A stretch of DNA of 64,000 nt. It comes from Euborellia annulipes (lineage: Eukaryota > Arthropoda > Insecta > Dermaptera > Anisolabididae). Made by a program: the position numbers and the translations under genes. The DNA lies in NCBI GenBank assembly GCA_023213315.1, contig JAKCPI010000420.1, forward strand, positions 62,001 through 126,000. Direction: 5' to 3'. Positions 34,259-47,157 of this stretch are shown piece by piece. Each line of letters starts with the position of its first letter. Position 1 is the first letter of the stretch. The notes under the pieces are model-generated. The model made no database searches and was not told the origin of the DNA. It worked only from the letters and a program-made list of their open reading frames with translations.

Positions 34259-35104
34259 ATTAATAAAAACAAATTCTGGCTTTTATAAACATGATCAAAA
34301 AAAGTACAGTATTATCAATTGTAATTCTATGGAATAGAATTCCCACGGGAGAAACTGTTATCACATACTTGAATTTATCTTTAAAAAAGAGTTAAGGGGA
34401 CGCGTTTCTTGCGTAAAAAAAATCTCCCCTCGCCTACACTCTTACTGACATCAACATTTATTAATCATCTGATAGGAAAATCAGGAATTGATAATAATCC
34501 ATTAGTTTATAGATTGTACCTATTTATTAATATTGTATTGCCAAATAAAATTTCCCTTTGAAAAAGTAAACTTGATTATTAATAGAGTTTATTTTATCAG
34601 AAGACATTTCTTTTTTTTTTTTTTAAAGAAAGGAGAATCAATAAGAGCAAAGCTCTTTTGTAACTCAAAGAACAATTTAATATCTTTTGTGAGGATCGTT
34701 TGTTGGTGGATGTTTTTTTTTTTTATTTTTTAATGTGTATTTGAAGGGGACCCTCAGCTTCTTGAATGAATCATTTGGTTTGTTTTCGAACTCAGCTCTT
34801 TATAAAATAATAAGAGAGGATTGAAAGCAGGCACGAAACCAAGTAAATAAAATATGATGCCGGTGAATGTGCGCGTGCAATAGAGTCCTGCCGGGTTGCG
34901 AAACGTCCTGCGAGTTACGAATGAAGGCCGACTATTAAAACCTTGGCGAAGTCGAAAGGAACACCAAACTGCAGCTTGGAAATTATCCCCCACCTAATAG
35001 ACACGTGGCTCATTGATTCCGAGCAAACTTCAATTTAAATTTTTTATAAGGAAATGATATTTTAATTCTATAATATATTTTTATAATTAATTTTAATGGT
35101 TGAT
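34259..35104. other. Spacer with a less AT-rich patch
   Basis: 34860-35010 is richer in GC (TGCCGGGTTGCGAAACGTCC) and contains one CGAAACGT octamer (34899-34906). A minus-strand frame of 79 codons covers 34754-34993 but matches nothing I know. Confidence 0.4.
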
Positions 35105-35424
35105 GAATGAGAAAAGTCTGGTGTAAATGCTCGAACAGCCCACAACTTCGGTAAATGAAAGTTGTGTTCTGTACTTGTCACACCATATTTTTTTTGAGCC
35201 GACATATATTTTGTTTCCGCCGATAAAATTTATAAACGAATTTCAATCTCGTAGCTCATTTCCTTTACTTTATTTTGATTACAAAGACACAAACACACAC
35301 ACACACAGATAGATTTTGCGGTACCCACTTTGTATGGACTCACGGGACCTCAAAACGTGTAGATCCATCAAAATCTTTGGACATCAATCCAATATTTTCT
35401 ATATATATATATATATATATATAT
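35105..35424. repeat. Family A copy ending in an AT microsatellite
   Basis: AAGTCTGGTGTAAATGCTCG and CACACCATATTTTTTTTGAG (degraded hairpin b), GGGACCTCAAAACGTGTAGA, then GACATCAATCCAATATTTTC and (TA)n at 35399-35424. Confidence 0.7.
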
Positions 35425-35432
35425 GGCCTATC

Positions 35433-35694
35433 CAAGGGCGGATACAAGGGGGGGGGGGTAAGGGTGTAATTACCCCCTCCGAGATTTAAAAAAATACTTT
35501 TTTTCGAAAAAAAATTTATTTTTAAACTAAAATTTTAATAATTAATACTTACAAATTTGATTTGTATTTATATTCTGGCAAATAAGTACTTGTGCCTTTA
35601 AATTACCGAAATTAAGAAAAAATTGTGTGCTGTGCGACCAGTCACATCAAACTACCCCCCCCCCCCCCGAGAAATACCTCTGGATCCGCCCTTG
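35433..35694. mobile_element. hAT-like MITE
   Basis: A 262-bp element with ends CAAGGGCGGATACAAGG and CTGGATCCGCCCTTG and an exact 8-bp duplication GGCCTATC at 35425-35432 and 35695-35702. Inverted relative to the copies at 4494 and 5283, with the same hairpin-b-like cargo (GTGTGCTGTGCGACCAGTCA). Confidence 0.92.
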
Positions 35695-35702
35695 GGCCTA
35701 TC

Positions 35703-38700
35703 ACACATATATTGAATTACTAATTTTGGTAAAAGAAGGAAAAAAGTAATCAACAAATTTTGTCCCTTACTTTAACACTAATTCAAACATATTTAGTGAA
35801 AATGGCAACTAAAGATTGCAACAATTAACTTTTTTTTTTACTTTTTAGAGCTTAAATTTTCAATGAAGGGGTTAATATCAAAGTTGATTTTCTGTTTAGG
35901 TGTGTTAGAATCCTCATAGGTAAAAAAAAAAAACATTTATATTTCGTTTTTTTTTTTTACGAAATTTTGAAAATTGTACATTTTAAAAATTTGAAGTTTA
36001 GTGAGAGTGGGTGAAAATATCTAAATTTTGCACATAATTCCTATTCCTATAAGATAGTATATAAAAGGAATTAATTACTTGATACATTTTGATGAAAATT
36101 TGAGTTTTTTTTAATATTAAATTTGTTAGATGGGTTTGTGTTTACGGACATATACGCCCTGAACCAGGATTTCACATTTTTCGTTTCCAAAATCGTCAAC
36201 CCAAACATTATTTAGCCTACTTGTATTATTATTTAATTATAAATCTTAATTCAGAATTTAAAAATTTAAACTAAATGACAAGAGCTTTTTCACATTATCG
36301 TCACTGGTGAACGTCATAATTTAATTGGTTAGTTGGGACAAAGAAAGTACCAAAAACATCTCAATAATTAAATTTAAAGTCAAATAACACCTTGGAAATT
36401 ATAAAACAAACCAAGATTTTGTTTAAAAAAATGTTTAATACAAAGTATAATAATCAATGTTAAGAAAGGAGTGAATTGTCATCACTTTTGAGCATACTTT
36501 TTTTAAATATATTAATCAACTCTTGACTGGGATAGCACATACTAAGTATAATAAATAGAGAATTTTGAGATTGTTCAACAGAGAAGATCTTTATGGTTAT
36601 AGTAGATTAGAGAGGGGAGCAACTAAAGGATGATGAAGCCTCTATTTCAATGAACACTCATCTATCAAGACATTTTAGCTTTAATTATATAATGCCTTCA
36701 TCAGTCAACATTGAGAGTACTATTCAAATGCTTAAGCCCAGCATTTAATATCACAATGGATTTATTACATGTATTACTTATATATTACCATATGAAGACT
36801 TATTTTAAGCTTTGTCTTGTTTTTAAGCTCTACTTTTTCTTACATTAACTTGTTTATTATTTAAACCTTATCCCTAAATGACGCTCAATAACACGAATCT
36901 TTTTTACTAAAAATGATCCTCTTTATATTTGAGCTCTCATTTTGATTGAGATTTAGAAGATAGTCGACTTGAAATGAAATTTCAATGATATCACTGTAGT
37001 CTAACCACGTCCTATTATCTCTGCAAAAGCGTCGCCAAACATTGGCCTAGAGGGGAGCAGGATCAGTTATGAATGCTTTGAGTGTCCACGGCTCATAATT
37101 TATGTAATTGTATACTAAATAGTATAAAATTGTTACGTTCCAACAATAAAATAGAGTTTTAAATTGATAAGTTGCCAGGTTACCTACTTTCGATAGAACA
37201 GTGGTTTAGAATTGAGGTTCTCAATCTTTCTAGAGGCGCGGAATACTTTATTTGGAAGATTCAAAATTACAAAATATACAATGCAAATAAATCAGTATAT
37301 CAGTATTTCCATATTTAATTATGTTTCATTTAGCGAACAGCTAAATGGATAAGGTAGGGATTTCAAAACAACTTGAGTTATGAGTCCGGCTTGCCTCAAA
37401 AACTATTAAATATAGGCAGTTACTTCCTGGGGTAAGATAAGATGATAATCTCACCCCTAGAAATATGGGAAACCTGATCCCAAAATTAAATTAATCCATT
37501 CCTGAGGAGAGTAAAAATTAGTTTTCCTCTTCCCTTAACTACCCCGTTAGCGGTCGACAACCCCAATATAAGCCATCATTTTTGGAATCCTATCAACCCT
37601 ACGTTAATCGGGATTTGCGTCGCTCTTCAACAGAACCATGCGTAAAAATTTCAAAATGGTTATATAAAATTTGAATATTAATGCAAAGAAGAAGTTCTTA
37701 ATTCAAATTATCAACTTTTGTAATGAAGAATCTCAATTTTTGATAAAGATGTTTTGCATTACAAACAAGAAACAAGAAAAAAAAAATCAAAACAATGTAT
37801 GGAAAGGGATTTTTATCCCGGGCAAAATTTAGAATTTAACGAAAAAGATCTAATAAAATAGAACCAAGTTGTGTTTGAAGATAAAAATAGCAATGTGTGG
37901 ATCGCTTAAAGGATATCGTTAAATTTGCATAGAAAAGAAATGCTCGTATGATGAGAATCGATGATCTCGGTTACTATGGAGACGTACTATGAAAATCCAA
38001 TTAGTTGTCAACCTACGCGCTAGACTGATAGCTTCAAAAGGTTTATTGGTCAAATGACTTAATTCATTTGACAACTTGTAAGTGTAGATGCTTTAAAGGC
38101 AATTATTACACGTTCTTATATATTATTTATTTATATAGACATTCAAAATAATAATTCTCATAAAAAATTAAGCACATTATTTGAAGATATAAAGAATGTT
38201 TAAAGTCTTACTGTGTTTAAAAAATTAATATAGATAACCATTTTTTATTAATGTCATTTATATGATATTCCAGTTATTAAGAAAGTATTCCTTATTTGTA
38301 AAGGGATAGCGGAGTCAATAAGTAGATATATATGAATGTTTTAACAAATAATCAGAATAAAGTTTTCTATTTATTTTTCCGATTTATAGGAGAAAAAGTT
38401 CAAAATCGAATATACAGTACTTAAGTGTTTGGTGAAAGATATTTAATTTAGAATACCTAAATAAAGATTTCGAATTTGTTACGAAGTTTTTTATGCAACT
38501 CCCCTTCCCCGTTGCTGCATGACGAGACCACACAAATCTACATCTAAAAGTTTATGGTACAGAGAGGGCCGTACTGTGAGTTGGATCAAACAGAATAAGT
38601 ATTTTAACTATTTCTTTATAGAACATTAAAATGTCTGTAATTTCTTTATCCCATATTCCAAAAAAAAAGTTAAAATTTCAGGGCACGGTCCTGGGTACAC

Positions 38701-38732
38701 ATGTTTCTCTTGTTACGATGGTTGTGGCTTAC
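35703..38732. other. Long stretch without a recognised gene
   Basis: Fewer repeats than elsewhere and locally better base balance (36640-36760, 37000-37640, 38490-38600). No exon could be assigned. If the furin gene continues leftward on the minus strand, this is its intron. Confidence 0.45.
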
Positions 38733-38915
38733 CTGTCCGAGGTTCTGGAAGCCATACTTGGCGGCCACGAGGTCAGCGGTGCCGCCGCCGCTGGGCACAT
38801 GCACGGCGAACTGGTTCATGTAGATGGGATTATGTCGGGGGAATCTGGACCCTAGGGCGGGTGGACCAGGACATAGAGCCAGTAGTAGAAGCAATGGCCA
38901 GCCCAGAGTCGACAT
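38733..38915 (-). CDS. Furin-like proprotein convertase, first coding exon
   Basis: A partial gene: 61 residues, the secretory leader and the start of the inhibitory prodomain of a subtilisin-like proprotein convertase, which cleaves precursors after basic sites in the trans-Golgi. A hydrophobic core (WPLLLLLALC, residues 6-15) forms a signal peptide. NQFAVHVPSGG and AAKYGFQNLGQ (residues 34-61) match the opening of the furin prodomain, where other family members have a NxFAVxIxGG and KHGFxNLGQ pattern. The exon is bounded by an acceptor (TATTTTCCAG before 38926, leaving 11 bases of 5' UTR) and a donor (CAG/GTAAGC) directly after NLGQ at 38733, phase 0. Third codon positions are GC-rich, unlike the window. 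The catalytic exons, expected at lower coordinates, were not found. A furin (PC1-type) member is more likely than PC2 from the NLGQ junction. Confidence 0.85.
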
Positions 38916-38940
38916 CGCGAACCCGCCTGGAAAATATCAC
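38916..38940 (-). other. Splice acceptor and 5' UTR end of the furin exon
   Basis: On the minus strand GATATTTTCCAG precedes GCGGGTTCGCG and the ATG, so at least one upstream non-coding exon must exist at higher coordinates. Confidence 0.65.
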
Positions 38941-41900
38941 CATTTGTCAGAAATAAAATAATCTCAAGATTAATATTTATTTTAATGAATATTATTCCTA
39001 ATTTTGTTTTTAATAATATCCCAATAATACCCCATTATAATATATATATAATATATAATATAATAATAATAATAATATAATATATAATAATATTATAATA
39101 TAATAAATAATAATATATTTAATAATAATAATAATTTAATAATATTTAATAATATTTTAAGAAAATCATCCCAAGTTAGGATGACCTTGAGGCTGATAAT
39201 TTAAGTTTGTATAATCAAATGCAATAATATTCTTAAAATTCATTTTTAAATATTCATATATCCTTATATAATTTCCTGTAGTATACAATTAGTGTCAATA
39301 AAATGAAAGTGAGGAAATTCAGAAATAATAATTAATAAACAATTAAGGAAAGTAGATTTTCTATAATTTATGCCAAAATATTTATGTTATGATAACAATG
39401 CATTCAATCGTTTTATAAAAATACATTTTATAGAGAATTATTGAAAATCAAAGAAAATATATTACATTTTTATAATAAGGTAGATTAGTTATAGTGTAAA
39501 CTTCACTATTTGAGAGGAAGCCGGTCAGATTTTCGATCAAGGGTATATAAAGCATTTTTGCAGATAACATATTTATGACAAGGTCTTTTTATCTAGGACT
39601 CAATAAATGAAAGGATTTTTTTTATTTTTTCGATGTTTATTATTTTGTTAGTTTAAGTTCTTTGAGAAAAACTTCAACCCTTAGCTTTTGCTAGTTTTTT
39701 TTTTTTTTAAAGGGATGTTTCGGAGAGAAAGAATTCCGAGTTCTAAATTATTATGGTATATCGCTACTTGAAAATTTTAATTAACTAGCAACAAAATGTA
39801 GGGAATGAGAAGCAACTCTCACTTTGGGGTAATTGACAAATAACTTTTTATTTTACATAATAAAATAAATAATTTTCAAATAATCATTAATTTTAAGCGA
39901 TTGTTACACATTATTTGTAATACGAATAACTTGAAATCGAAGAGCGTTACAATATTTGAAATTTTCTCGGATTAATTGAAAAGCAAATGTTCATAAAAAT
40001 TCAAAGAAAATAAGGATATTTTAAAATGAGTGAAATTTTTTAATCAAAAAATCTAAAGCCTGTATCAGTAAACATACTTGTCGATTATTTCGTAAATAAT
40101 ATCACGATTCGCTAAAATGTATCTAGTCATTCTAATTACTTTCACTTACTGCTGGTAGCTAATGAAAGTAATGAATTCGGCTTAAAGTTTTAAAATAAAG
40201 ATTTCAATGAAAATATACGTTTGTAAGTTTCAAAAATCAGTCTCTGTTCCTATAGGGCAGGGGAATTTTTGTAACAGGGTGAGATGAATAGATATACGGT
40301 AAACCTAAAAAGAGGGGCTTAGGAATCCACAACTTGCCACTCCAGGGACTCTACGGGGAGCACAATAAGGTAGCAGTGCAGAGAAGCCCCAGAACATCAA
40401 ATCAATCAATCAATCAATAATACAGATTAATAATTTTGGTCTAAAAACCATATTGCAAATTTTATTGATCTAACTCGATGGAGTTTTTTCACATTAACAA
40501 ATCCATAATTCCAAAAATTCTTTTTTGGACTCAGGGTGGTAAATGTCAACACGAATAAAAGACAAATATTGAAAGAAATGGGAAGATTACAGATTCTTGC
40601 TTTAAAATCTCGTTAATGAATCAATCAAAGATTTTCTTAGGAATTTTATTATTTAAAGATAGGGAGAGAGAAACGAATTCTTTTTTATATGATAAGGAAA
40701 ATAAAGAGAAATTATGAATTCTTCTCAAGTAGAAAATAATGATTTACTTTATAAATTTATTATTTGTTTTTTTTTTTTTAATTAAACTAGTTGATTTTTA
40801 TTAAATCTAAAAGATCATTTACTATCAGTTCCCTCCTGTGGGATGGTTTCCCCTGGGAGGTGAGGCGATTGGAACTTTCGGCTCAGGTTTTTAAATCAAG
40901 ACAGATTTTTTTTTAGTTTATTATCTTTTTTACAATAATAAACGTTTTCTCTCTCACTCTCTCTCTCTTCAACGTGGCCCTTGCTTTAAAGAATATTATT
41001 TATAATTCTATATGGATTACATATAAAAATAAAAATAATTTAATGGCTTTATTTGATATGGGCTAGAAATAAATTATTTAATGAAATCCTAATGAAAGAT
41101 TTTTTTTTTTACATCTGACAACTAATAAACGAGTAAAATTATATTATTTACCTTAGAGTAATTATTCAAGAAAACATTTCAGATGTTTTTTGGTTATTTC
41201 AGGAACGAATATATTGATAAACACTTTAGAAATTACATAAATATATATTTATATATACACATTAAAATTTAAGGAAAAACACTTAATGACATTCTAACAA
41301 AATAAATGAAGAGAAGTTAGTTTGGTGGAGATGAGGGCGTTGCGAGCGCTGCCAGCCAACAAACAAAAAGGACCACGCAATTCAAATCAAGTACTGAATT
41401 CAAATAAAATAATGGCGGTTGAAACAATTTAGCTTTTATTTATTATTTAAAGAATATTATGATTTGTTTTACAAATTTAGTAGGCCTATTATTATTATTA
41501 TTTTTTTTTTTTAATTAAACGGGTTGATTTCTATTAACCTATTAATTAATAGCTATAGTAATAAAGGTCTGGTGTGACAATTAGTCCTTAAGATTGTTGT
41601 GTCAGATGTTAGTTTCAAATCCCCCGAAGTAAATTGATTCAAGTGAGAGGCTTTCCAGCCTCTCCTCAAGGTTTTAGATAAAAAAAAAAATGACAAATTT
41701 TTTATTTGTTTAGCCGACTTGAAAGTCAAACGAGATAAGAAATGTGAGCAAACGTAATTCCGCAAGTTAATGAGTAGAGAAAATGTGAATTAAAAGTTTT
41801 AATTTTTTTTTTTTTTTTAATTAGCATCCAATATAAAATTGGAAATTAAATTATATTAATAATAAAAAAGAAGTTGATATCTAATCCAAGATTTTAATCA

Positions 41901-42389
41901 ATAATAAGGGCGCAAAAAATCAATCAAATTTGATTATCAAAATACTTTAAATAAAACTTTTTTCCCAAAATAAGCGACTTTTTTGCGTTCTCTAGTATAG
42001 CATTTTTAACCTTTTATGACGTTAAATGGAGGCTGATTTTTAAAAATAATTTTGGATTATGATAAAATTCACCCGAAACGTCTCGTTGAATTGTATTAAA
42101 TCGGAGGCTTTTATTTTGGCTGCACCTGCTCCTTCTCTCTGTAAGAATGTAAGGTTTTTATTATTTTTCCATTTTCCACGCCCCCCCCCCAGAAAACTGC
42201 ACGTGTGCCACCGCACAACGTCGCACACGCCTCCGCTGTCCCATGAAGGTTCCCGAAAATTAGACAGGCCAAGGTTACTAAAATGAAAAATATTTATATA
42301 TAATAGCGAATAAAGTAACTCATATTAACTAGTTGTTTTTTGATGGTTGGATATTATAATATGAGGTTGTGGTATATGGGCAGGCAAGG
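38941..42389. other. Long stretch without a recognised gene
   Basis: Contains an AAT/TAT-rich low-complexity tract (39040-39160) and an AATC run (40408-40423). A minus-strand segment at 42063-42135 has acceptor-like CATTCTTACAG, an open frame (EGAGAAKIKASDLIQFNE) and donor-like CG/GTGAAT; it could be a small exon or chance. Confidence 0.4.
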
Positions 42390-42665
42390 CGAAAAATAAA
42401 ATAAAAGCCTATTTTTGGCGACGTTTTGAATGCCGATCGCACTCTTCATCAGGACAAAAATGATGTCAAGTTGTCAGGTTAGTTGACATAGCAGTGTAGC
42501 AACGTTTTTACCAATTTTTCAAGAGAATAAAAATTTGTGAAAGCGTTGCTACACTGCCATGTCAACTAACCTGACAACTTGACATCATTTTTGTCCTGAT
42601 GAAGAGTGCGATCGGCATTCGAAACGTAGCCAAAAAATAGGCTTTTATTTTATTTTTCGCCTTGG
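42390..42665 (+). repeat. Large hairpin with CTGATGA...CGAAACGT
   Basis: Arms of about 125 bp separated by a loop near 42510-42540. GTTGCTACACTGCCATGTCA and CCTGACAACTTGACATCATT are matched in reverse in the left arm. The right arm ends CTGATGA (42596-42602), a potential 6-bp stem GAGTGC/GCATTC, then CGAAACGTAGCC (42620-42631). In the left arm the equivalent octamer has changed to CAAAACGT. Confidence 0.75.
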
Positions 42666-44127
42666 CTGCCCATATACCCCATCCTCATAACTCCTCATAT
42701 TTTCATTTAGTTAATATTTTTACTGTCAAGAAAGGGGTTTATTTTAAAATTTTATATGTTTATTGCAAAATTTTTTTCAGCTCGAGGGACATTCGCCGGT
42801 TTCCAATTGAGAAATTAGCAAGTAGATAATAAATGGAATAATGAGAGTATGAGAGAGAGAGAGGGGGGGGGGAGGGGGGGGAGCGTAGCGCCTCGGGTTT
42901 CATGCAATTCGGGGGTGGCATGCCATACACGGAGCAAGTTTTATGATGATCATAAATTAGCCAAGTCTCCCAAAACTGACAAACCAATATCGGATATGTT
43001 GCTAGTTGTGATACATTTCGAGTTTCAAACAGTTAAGCCAGTTTATATAATAATCGCTTTTAAGGAAGAACAGACATGAATATAGATGCAGTGTACTGGA
43101 TTTGAAATTTGATCATTTCGCTGAGAAATTTAAAAATGCAGTTCCGGAGGGGTAGAGAGAGTTCTCTTTGGAATCCACAATAGGGTTTTGAACCATCCCC
43201 TCCAGCATACCAACACAATTACAGTCTTTGGTTTCAGAGCGAAAACCAAACAATTATTATGGGTCGAGTGTATTAATTCTAAAGAAGAATATATAGATAA
43301 ATGATTCATGTATTTAGATATTAATTAATCTCTGGTGGGTGTAATAGCAATCAAACAACACTGCATGAGAAAAAAATGCCAAACCGAGTTTTCAAATAGT
43401 CTACATATTTTACACTTTATTTTTATCTGATGCACTTTTATAGGTAGTTTTCCGAGCCTACTCATTTGAGCCTAGTTCAAGCCCCTGGGAGATGCAACCA
43501 TATATACATCCAAAGGTTGAGGGCGATTGAACCCCGCTCCTAAAATGAATTTATATTTTTTTTTAAATTAAAGGAAATAATCCTTTGTTAATGAAAAGTA
43601 CAGCAATACCTCGCTTTAGTCCGATTTGAAATTTTTTATTTGGGAAACAAAAAAACTTGGAACTAATTATCATGCATTAGTTAGATCATCGGTTTAGTCC
43701 AGCAAATCGGTGGAGCAGATTAACCGATATATTGAGGGAAACCCCCTTTCTTTGAAATTTTGTTTACATTTAGCTTAATTAACAAATACAGAGCACCTCT
43801 AAGTAACGAACAAATTTTTGAGAAACCAGAGTGAATTTTAGGGTAGAAAATTCTTTCGGGCAGGGAGGGGTCGAGTGATCCGAGAGGTACCCTTTCCCAA
43901 ATGAATATATTTTAAAGAATATAAAAAATATTTTATAATTTTTAACAGTATTTAAAATTCTAACACCATGTTTCTCTCTATATATTTATTTATTATATTT
44001 CGTGATTTTTAGTTGGGGGGGGGTTGACCTTCATGTCCCCCTAAACACTAAACTGTTTATATTACGTTGACTTTAATTCAATAGTTATTTCATTTTTCAA
44101 TATAAAAATTACAATGAAAGGCTACAG
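42666..44127. other. Stretch without a recognised gene
   Basis: Purine run GAGAGAGAGAGGGGGGGG at 42850-42869. Otherwise AT-rich with no supported exon. Confidence 0.45.
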
Positions 44128-44200
44128 ATAAATTTTGACATGATCACAATACTTTCTCTCTATATATATTTCATATATGAGGTAAGAGAAAGTAAAAAAA
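44128..44200 (+). repeat. Solo hairpin a of family A
   Basis: TTTTGACATGATCACAATAC, then CTCTCTATATATATTTCATA, then GAGGTAAGAGAAAGTAAAAA. The body is absent. Confidence 0.8.
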
Positions 44201-44894
44201 AATATTTAAAACAATAAATTTTAAAAGTATTTGTTAGTAATATAATAAAAATAACGAATATTCCTTTTCACAAACAATATTCAAGGACTTAATTTTAAAA
44301 TTTTCAATGGAAATTTTAATAAAAATTTCAATGACTGAATAAACAATAAAATTGAAAAAAAAAATTTTTATTGAATTTAAAATTGTTAATTTCTTAAAAT
44401 GATTTTTCGGGTATTCAAGTTATTTGTAGCTAATCATTTTAAAAGAAAAAATCGTATAAAAATTATTAATCCCAGGGTATGAAAGATTTTTTTTACTTTT
44501 CATTAAATAAAAATATTTAATGTGACGAATCCTCAGATATGTCCTAGGGCCTAACATATGAGATCCTCAAGCAGGAGAAAAGGGAGTTGCTGTTGACACC
44601 CCTATGGAAGGGTGTTAAAGAAGGGGATTCCCTCTCAATGGTGCACTCACTGTTCACTAAGAGTAGGCTATACACCGGTGCTGCTGAGGGTCCCTTCTCA
44701 AACTAGGACATCCTGCCTAACATAGATTAGGTTGGAGGGTGGAAATATAAATAGAGCTAGAGGTAGAAAATCAAGAAACATCACGAGGTGTCGATTGATG
44801 GCAATAACCAAGATTTGAAATGTGTATACGAAAGAAATGCAGGTAAATAAACGGGAATCCCCGGGGGTGGCGAACCTTTTATATAAGAGTACAA
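44201..44894. other. Stretch without a recognised gene
   Basis: 44510-44760 is less AT-rich and appears unique in this window. No frame or splice pattern is convincing. Confidence 0.45.
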
Positions 44895-45153
44895 CAGTGA
44901 CGTAGCGATGGGGGGGGGGCAAGGGGGTCATGCCCGGGCGCTACTCACAAAGGGGAGCCAAATGGTCCGCAAAACAAAAAATTTCTGGATAATTTTTATT
45001 TTATTATAATTGATTTCTGGGAAATATATTATAAATTTAGTGCCAGTGTAATATAATAATTTTGTATATTTTACATATAATATTATATGGTTTTCGAATG
45101 GGGGGGCGCTAAAAGGTATGTGCCCGGGCGCGAGTTAAGCTCGCTACGCCACT
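44895..45153. mobile_element. hAT-like MITE
   Basis: Ends CAGTGACGTAGCGATGG and TCGCTACGCCACT(G), flanked by GAGTACAA at 44887-44894 and 45154-45161. GCCCGGGCGC occurs inside each end. Confidence 0.88.
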
Positions 45154-45414
45154 GAGTACAATTAAACAAATAATTAATAATTCGCTTAGAGGCACCAGTC
45201 CTCGGTGGATAGGTCCAAACAATCACAAAAAACAACAATCAAAAACAATTAAGAAAAAAAAAATAGAAATGTATGCCAATTAGGAATAAACATGTTCATA
45301 CATTTCAATTGAAATAAAATTATTATCTGAAATAAACGGAGAGGGATATCCACTGATCTCACATTACATTCATACAATTAATTAATATAACCAAATAACC
45401 GAAAAAAATAATAG

Positions 45415-45562
45415 AGGCAAAATTAATTACCACCCATGCGTTTTCCGTGTGGGATTATTTTATTGTTTTTTTTTTTTAATATGAAACAATTTTTAATGGA
45501 ATTTTTTATAAAAACAATTAAATAATCACATTTATAAAACGCTGGGTGGTGCTTAATTTTGG
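45415..45562. mobile_element. Decayed Tc1-like palindromic MITE
   Basis: AATTAATTACCACCCATGCG at the left and GCTGGGTGGTGCTTAATTTT at the right with TTATTTTATTGTTTTT between; a diverged relative of 24743-24950. Confidence 0.65.
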
Positions 45563-45584
45563 CATTCGCTGTACCACCAGGGGT

Positions 45585-45650
45585 AGGGCAGCCGAGTACA
45601 AATTGGTAGGTCTCTGGTTCGTCTCCCGTTTTTCGGGTATACAAGTTGAT
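45585..45650 (+). repeat. tRNA-like sequence
   Basis: A-box-like TAGGGCAGCCGAGTAC and B box GGTTCGTCTCCCG. Shares GAGTACAAAT with the tRNA-like palindrome at 23460. Stems do not close properly, so likely a tRNA-derived repeat. Confidence 0.5.
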
Positions 45651-47150
45651 TATTTAAATTATGTATTTTGAATGATTTAACTCTGAAGATATCATTTACC
45701 AAAATTAAAATATAAAATTCTGGCTCTATTTCTGTGTAACAAATAAACACATAGAGACTTAGATCCCAGAGAATCCTTAAAGCTTTAAGGAATCTAAAGC
45801 ATCTTAGTCTAGGGAGTGTTTACTTATTTTGATGAATATATTACTTTTTTATTTTCTTTTTAAATGGGGATTATAAAAACATTTATATTTCTAATTCTAT
45901 AATCATCATCATTTTTAACTCTCTAGTATCATTTATAAACGTCCCCCTATTTGAGAATATTTCATACATCCTGAAATTTTGTTTGTACAATTAAATTAGT
46001 TTCAATAGTTAGATGATTATATTAAATTATATACAATTACAATAATTAAATCAATGGCTCACACATTTATAGTTCTTACACTAAAATTGTAGATCTCTAT
46101 CATCTTTTGGAATATATCTGTCAACAGGAAATGATTTTTTACGTAACACCTTTTTTTCAAAAATGTTGAAATTTATAAATTTTGGTCATATTATGATAAA
46201 TTTTAAAGTTGTCATTATTTCACGTTTTTTTTTTTTTAAGTTTTTGAGCTAATACGATCAAGTCGAGAGGAACTCACTCCGAATTTTTCCTCAATTTTAT
46301 CATCTTAAATGAGATTTTGCCAATTCTAAGTAATCTGGCGCTCAACAAAATAAATTCTTAGTCTTACAAATTTAAACTCATTACATAAACAAAAAAAAAA
46401 AAAAAAAACTCAGTGTCTAAAGGAAAATGTAGAAATATCAAAAGGCTGACAAGTTATATTAAAGCTATGTAAAATATTATTTGTTTAACGAAATGTCATT
46501 CATTTTCATTTAGTGAAATAAAAAGATTTCAATAAAGAGAACGATAAATTGACAAGCAGTATTGTATTATTAATTTAAGAGGTAAATTTAAATGTAATGC
46601 CTTTTTGACCCCGAGGAAAGAGCATCGAATGTCTCGCAAGTCCAAAAGGCAATTTCTTTATGTCAAAGTGGGGGAGAGGGGCTAACAATCTGGAAGCGGG
46701 AAATTTTATGTAAATATATACAAGCAAAATCAGTACTCTCATCAGCACTTGAAATTTTATGTTGATTATGCAGTTTTTTTTTTTTTTCTTGATAAATAAT
46801 TGCATCAATCACTATCTAATTATAAATAACAGAGATTTAAAATTAAGTTTGATAAATATTTAATAAGAATGCATGCTTTTAATTTTAGAAATTGGTTGAT
46901 CTTATGAGGAAATCTCAGAGAAAGTAGGTTAAATGGAATTCGTTGTTTTTAATTGTCAATTATCAGATAGATGACAATATGACATATGACAAGAAAAGGC
47001 TTAGTATCTAGTATATGAATTAGTTAATACATACCGATGTTGAAAAAGAAAAAAATCGAAATAAATAGTTGAGAAGATGTATAGTTTTTAACTACTTTCT
47101 AGTAATGAATTTTGTTTTTAATTTTCAAATCACACAATTTTACATCGAGA
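45651..47150. other. Gene-free AT-rich stretch
   Basis: Poly(A) near 46390-46408 and poly(T) near 46776-46788. No supported feature. Confidence 0.45.
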
Positions 47151-47157
47151 AAAAAGT

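Noticed and set aside
42596..42627. Confirmed hammerhead ribozyme
   Set aside because: An extra base separates CTGATGA from stem II and no stem III with a GUC-type cleavage site could be drawn, so it is kept only as a resemblance.
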